From an uncultured Bacteroides sp. (lineage in GTDB: Bacteria; Bacteroidota; Bacteroidia; Bacteroidales; Bacteroidaceae), in the NCBI GenBank assembly GCA_900551445.1, contig URWA01000008.1, positions 1 to 64,000 of the forward strand: a DNA stretch of 64,000 nt, in the 5' to 3' direction. Positions 61,365 to 64,000 of the stretch are shown here, one piece after another (positions within the stretch are counted from its first letter, which is position 1; the number at the start of each line of letters is the position of its first letter). A program made the translations under genes and the position numbers. Under the pieces are notes generated by a model that saw only the letters and a program-made list of their open reading frames with translations, ran no database searches and had not been told where the DNA came from.

Positions 61365-61466
61365 ATGAAAACAACGAGCTGGACTTCTCTCTACCCGTTC
61401 TGGATATACGGAATCCTCTTCTCTTTGTATTTGCATGCGTCTCGCGGGCATAAGTGTGTGGTATGA
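61365..61466 (+). CDS. 33-residue small membrane protein between riboswitch and btuB
   Basis: A short frame, ATG 61365 to TGA 61464-61466, reads MKTTSWTSLYPFWIYGILFSLYLHASRGH followed by KCVV. One likely membrane helix is present (FWIYGILFSLYLHA). The upstream ribosome-binding site is weak (GGAAATAAGGT). Its position between the riboswitch and the receptor makes it a candidate leader peptide or small component of the B12 uptake operon. Not otherwise recognised; it may be a chance frame. Confidence 0.45.
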   Translation: MKTTSWTSLYPFWIYGILFSLYLHASRGHKCVV

Positions 61467-61481
61467 AGATTTGAGGAACTT

Positions 61482-63845
61482 ATGAAACACCTGACACTCA
61501 TTTTTGTTTTCGTTTTTGGCATTGTCGGCTTCTCGGAAGGGCTGGCACAGAAACTGGTCACTCTTTCGGGCCGCATCACGTCTGCCCACGGACAGCCTGT
61601 GGCGCAGGCCTCGCTGGCGGTGGAGGGTACGGCCTACGGGACGTATTCGGACGAGAAAGGGGGCTACCGACTGGAGCTTCCGGAGGGGACGTACACCGTG
61701 GTGGCTTCTTTCATCGGCTATGAGAGCCAGAAGCAGACGGTCCGGTTGGCTGGAAACAAGCGAATCGACTTTGTCCTGAAGGAAGAGGCCGTGGCCTTGA
61801 ATGAGGTGGAAGTCTATGCCAAGAGCCAATCGCAGAAATTGCGGGAAGGTACGTTCGCCGTCAGTGCGCTGGATGTGAAGCCGATTGTGAACTCGTTGAA
61901 CAACCTGAGCGAGCTGGTGGACCGGGCTTCGGGCATCAAGGTGCGGCAGGAGGGAGGCGTCGGGTCGGACTATGACCTGTCCATCAACGGGATGTCGGGC
62001 AATTCGGTCCGTTATTTCATCGACGGGGTGCCGCTGGAGACAAAGGGCTCCGGAGTGTCGCTGGCCAATCTGCCGGTCAATCTCATCGACCACATCGAGA
62101 TGTACAAGGGGGTGGTGCCGGCTTATTTGGGGGCTGACGCGCTGGGCGGTGCCATCAACATCGTGACGAAGAAAGAGAAAAAGAATTATCTGGACCTATC
62201 GTACGGGATAGGTTCGTTCCACACGCACAAGGCGGATTTGAACGCGCAGGTGGTGTTTCCCAAGAGCGGGATTATCGTGCGTCCGACCGTCGGAGTCAAT
62301 TATTCAAAGAACGACTATATGATGAAAGGGGTAGAGGTGTGGGAGGAAAGCGTGCGGAAGTATGTGCCTTCCAACCGCCGGCGTTTCCACGACGATTATT
62401 TCTCGCTACTGGCCCAGGTGGAGGTCGGAGTGAGCGGGAAACGGTGGGCAGACGATTTCTTTGTGACGGCTTCGTATTCGAAGGTGGACAAGGAGCTGCA
62501 GACGGGTTCTATCCAGACCAAGGTCTACGGGATGGCCGAGCGGAACGGGTCGGCTTATAACGTGTCGGCACAGTACCGCAAGAAGGACTTCCTGTTGAAG
62601 GGGTTGCAGATGCACAGCATGCTTTCGCATACCTGGGACTATTCGCTGACGGTGGATACGGCCTACCGGGTGTACGACTGGAACGGGAATTATGTGGAGA
62701 GTTCCCGCAATGAGATTACGGGCCGGGAACGGTCGTTGCGGCATTACAAACGTCCCACGACGATGTTCCGCTCCAACTGGGACTATCGTTTTCATCCGCA
62801 GCACACCCTGAACCTGAACTACTTGTTCAACCGGACGGGAAACGACCGCTACGATGACGTGGATGACAGTTTTATGCCGTCCAATGACGTGGTATGCAAA
62901 CACATCCTCGGCCTTTCCTATCAGCAGCAACTGTGGCAGGACAAGATGGAGAACACGTTCTTTATCAAGGATTACATCAATCACCTGAATATCCGGCAGA
63001 CGGACTTGTACTGGCAGACGGGCTCGGACAAGGTGAAGGGAGAAAGTACGGGTAATTACTTGGGATACGGGGCTGGCACGCGGGTGAAGTTCCGGGAGCC
63101 GGTCGCGCTGAAGGCTTCGTTCGAGCATAGCGTGCGTCTGCCTCTGGCCCGTGAACTGCTGGGCAACGGGTCTACGGTCTATGCCAATACGGCGTTGCGT
63201 CCGGAAAGGAGCAACAACGTGAACGTGGGGCTCTTTGGTACGTGGCATCCCGGAGTGGGGCATGTGTTGTATTACGAAGTGAACGGCTTTATGCGGTTTG
63301 TGGACGATTATATTCAGGCCGTGGTGGCGGAGAAAGAGGGCATGATGCAGTATCAGAACGTGCCTGCGGTGCATATCAAGGGATTGGATGCGGAAGTGCG
63401 CTACAGCTGGAGGAACCACTTGCAGTGCATGGCCAATGTGAGCTGGCAGGACGCGCGCGACCAGCGTAAGTACAAGGACGACGGCAAGCCTTCGGCTACA
63501 TACCTGAACCGGGTGCCCAACCGCCCGTGGTTGTTCGGGGCGGCGGAGGTCGACTATACGTTTCACGAGGTCGGCCTGAAGCGCAGCAGTCTGCGCCTGG
63601 AGGGTTCGTATCAGTGGGTACACTGGTATTTCCTGACTTGGGAGGCGTACGGCTCGAAGGAGAGCAAGGCGCAGATTCCGGCGCAGCATGTGGTCAATGC
63701 GGGGGTGACTTACTCGCTGGAAAACGGGAAGTACAACCTCTCGGTCAGCTGTGACAACCTCTTTGATAAGTTGGTGTACGACCATTACAAACTGCAAAAT
63801 CCGGGAAGGTCGTTCTTCCTGAAGTTCAGGGTGTTCCTGAACTGA
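61482..63845 (+). CDS. btuB: BtuB-like TonB-dependent receptor for corrinoids
   Basis: 787 residues. Signal peptide (MKHLTLIFVFVFGIVGFSEGLAQ), carboxypeptidase-regulatory-like domain (LSGRITSAHGQPVAQASLAVEG, about 27-110), plug with VYAKSQSQKLREG and IDGVPLETKGSGVSLANLPVNLIDHIEMYKG, and a beta-barrel ending SFFLKFRVFLN. Placement directly after a cobalamin riboswitch makes uptake of cobalamin or a related corrinoid the most likely role. Full-length and in one frame. It probably co-transcribes with the lipoprotein gene that starts at 63907. Confidence 0.9.
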   Translation: MKHLTLIFVFVFGIVGFSEGLAQKLVTLSGRITSAHGQPVAQASLAVEGTAYGTYSDEKGGYRLELPEGTYTVVASFIGYESQKQTVRLAGNKRIDFVLKEEAVALNEVEVYAKSQSQKLREGTFAVSALDVKPIVNSLNNLSELVDRASGIKVRQEGGVGSDYDLSINGMSGNSVRYFIDGVPLETKGSGVSLANLPVNLIDHIEMYKGVVPAYLGADALGGAINIVTKKEKKNYLDLSYGIGSFHTHKADLNAQVVFPKSGIIVRPTVGVNYSKNDYMMKGVEVWEESVRKYVPSNRRRFHDDYFSLLAQVEVGVSGKRWADDFFVTASYSKVDKELQTGSIQTKVYGMAERNGSAYNVSAQYRKKDFLLKGLQMHSMLSHTWDYSLTVDTAYRVYDWNGNYVESSRNEITGRERSLRHYKRPTTMFRSNWDYRFHPQHTLNLNYLFNRTGNDRYDDVDDSFMPSNDVVCKHILGLSYQQQLWQDKMENTFFIKDYINHLNIRQTDLYWQTGSDKVKGESTGNYLGYGAGTRVKFREPVALKASFEHSVRLPLARELLGNGSTVYANTALRPERSNNVNVGLFGTWHPGVGHVLYYEVNGFMRFVDDYIQAVVAEKEGMMQYQNVPAVHIKGLDAEVRYSWRNHLQCMANVSWQDARDQRKYKDDGKPSATYLNRVPNRPWLFGAAEVDYTFHEVGLKRSSLRLEGSYQWVHWYFLTWEAYGSKESKAQIPAQHVVNAGVTYSLENGKYNLSVSCDNLFDKLVYDHYKLQNPGRSFFLKFRVFLN

Positions 63846-63906
63846 CATGTGAATCTGAACTAGATATTAACGAACTATAGTAATATTAATCTTAAACATT
63901 ATGTGT

Positions 63907-64000
63907 ATGAAAACAACGAAATTTTCTTTTCTGAGATTCCTGAAAGCGGGTGTGTTTGCTGCGGCACTCTTTTCTTTTGCGGCATGTAGTAAGGATACTC
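63907..64000 (+). CDS. Lipoprotein, 5' end only
   Basis: The window ends inside this gene. It begins MKTTKFSFLRFLKAGVFAAALFSFAACSKDT, a lipoprotein signal with Cys in a FAAC lipobox; an ATG at 63901 is an alternative. It is encoded 61 bp after the corrinoid receptor and is likely part of that uptake operon. The mature protein is not visible, so no function is assigned. Confidence 0.7.
   Translation, partial: MKTTKFSFLRFLKAGVFAAALFSFAACSKDT

Overview
The window is chromosomal DNA from a gut-type Bacteroidota, most likely a Bacteroidales species of the Bacteroides/Phocaeicola group. The evidence is a SusC/SusD pair, anaerobic S-type sulfatases, a hybrid two-component sensor, large TonB-dependent receptors, and the Bacteroidota -7 promoter box (TAnnTTTG) in front of many genes. 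No rRNA, tRNA or CRISPR array was recognised. The species cannot be named from this sequence alone.

Layout. 1-4.1 kb: an insertion-sequence edge, then housekeeping genes (DUF1847, a DUF4890-like protein, an AraC regulator broken by one in-frame stop, a lipoprotein flavodoxin, a SpoU/TrmH RNA methylase). 4.2-18.4 kb: a polysaccharide utilisation locus (SusC, SusD, two sulfatases, a GH29 fucosidase) facing a divergent hybrid two-component regulator; the gene set suggests a sulfated, fucosylated glycan. 18.5-21.4 kb: an AraC regulator, FKBP, an RmlD-like reductase and a DUF4112 protein.

21.5-41 kb is an accessory, defence-like island. It holds a superfamily-1 helicase fused to a PLD nuclease, an MBL-Nudix fusion, a DUF3791/DUF3990 toxin-like operon, a PLD-SF2 helicase-DUF3427 protein, an HNH nuclease, a methyltransferase-HIT-SANT fusion, a DUF6236-like protein and a Fic protein. 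An AT-rich block (about 30.95-35.31 kb) lies between the DUF3427 helicase and the HNH gene. It carries an OLD-type ATPase/TOPRIM nuclease and a second ATPase translationally overlapped with a small protein that has an ExK nuclease-like motif. The best candidates for undescribed biology are this ATPase/ExK pair, the triple-domain HIT protein, and the three-gene DUF3791-DUF3990-YNSET module, which occurs twice in the window (26.5-27.4 and 59.2-60.3 kb) with the same gene order.

41-47 kb is ordinary metabolism and transport (glycerate kinase, YqiA-like hydrolase, glutaredoxin, AEC and EamA transporters, thioredoxin). 47.4-57.2 kb is one long leftward operon: TonB-dependent receptor, DUF4876, DUF6850, ABC transporter, DUF4857, lipoprotein and PepSY protein. 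57.4-60.3 kb has a bile-acid:sodium symporter-family protein, an FMN reductase and the second toxin-like module. 60.3-64 kb is a vitamin B12 region: precorrin-2 C20-methyltransferase, a cobalamin riboswitch, a 33-codon ORF, a BtuB-like receptor and the start of a lipoprotein.

Two intergenic regions (4181-4312 and about 44919-45065) contain arrays of 22-bp palindromic units of the type AAACG...CGTTT that pair into hairpins. They look like one dispersed repeat family.
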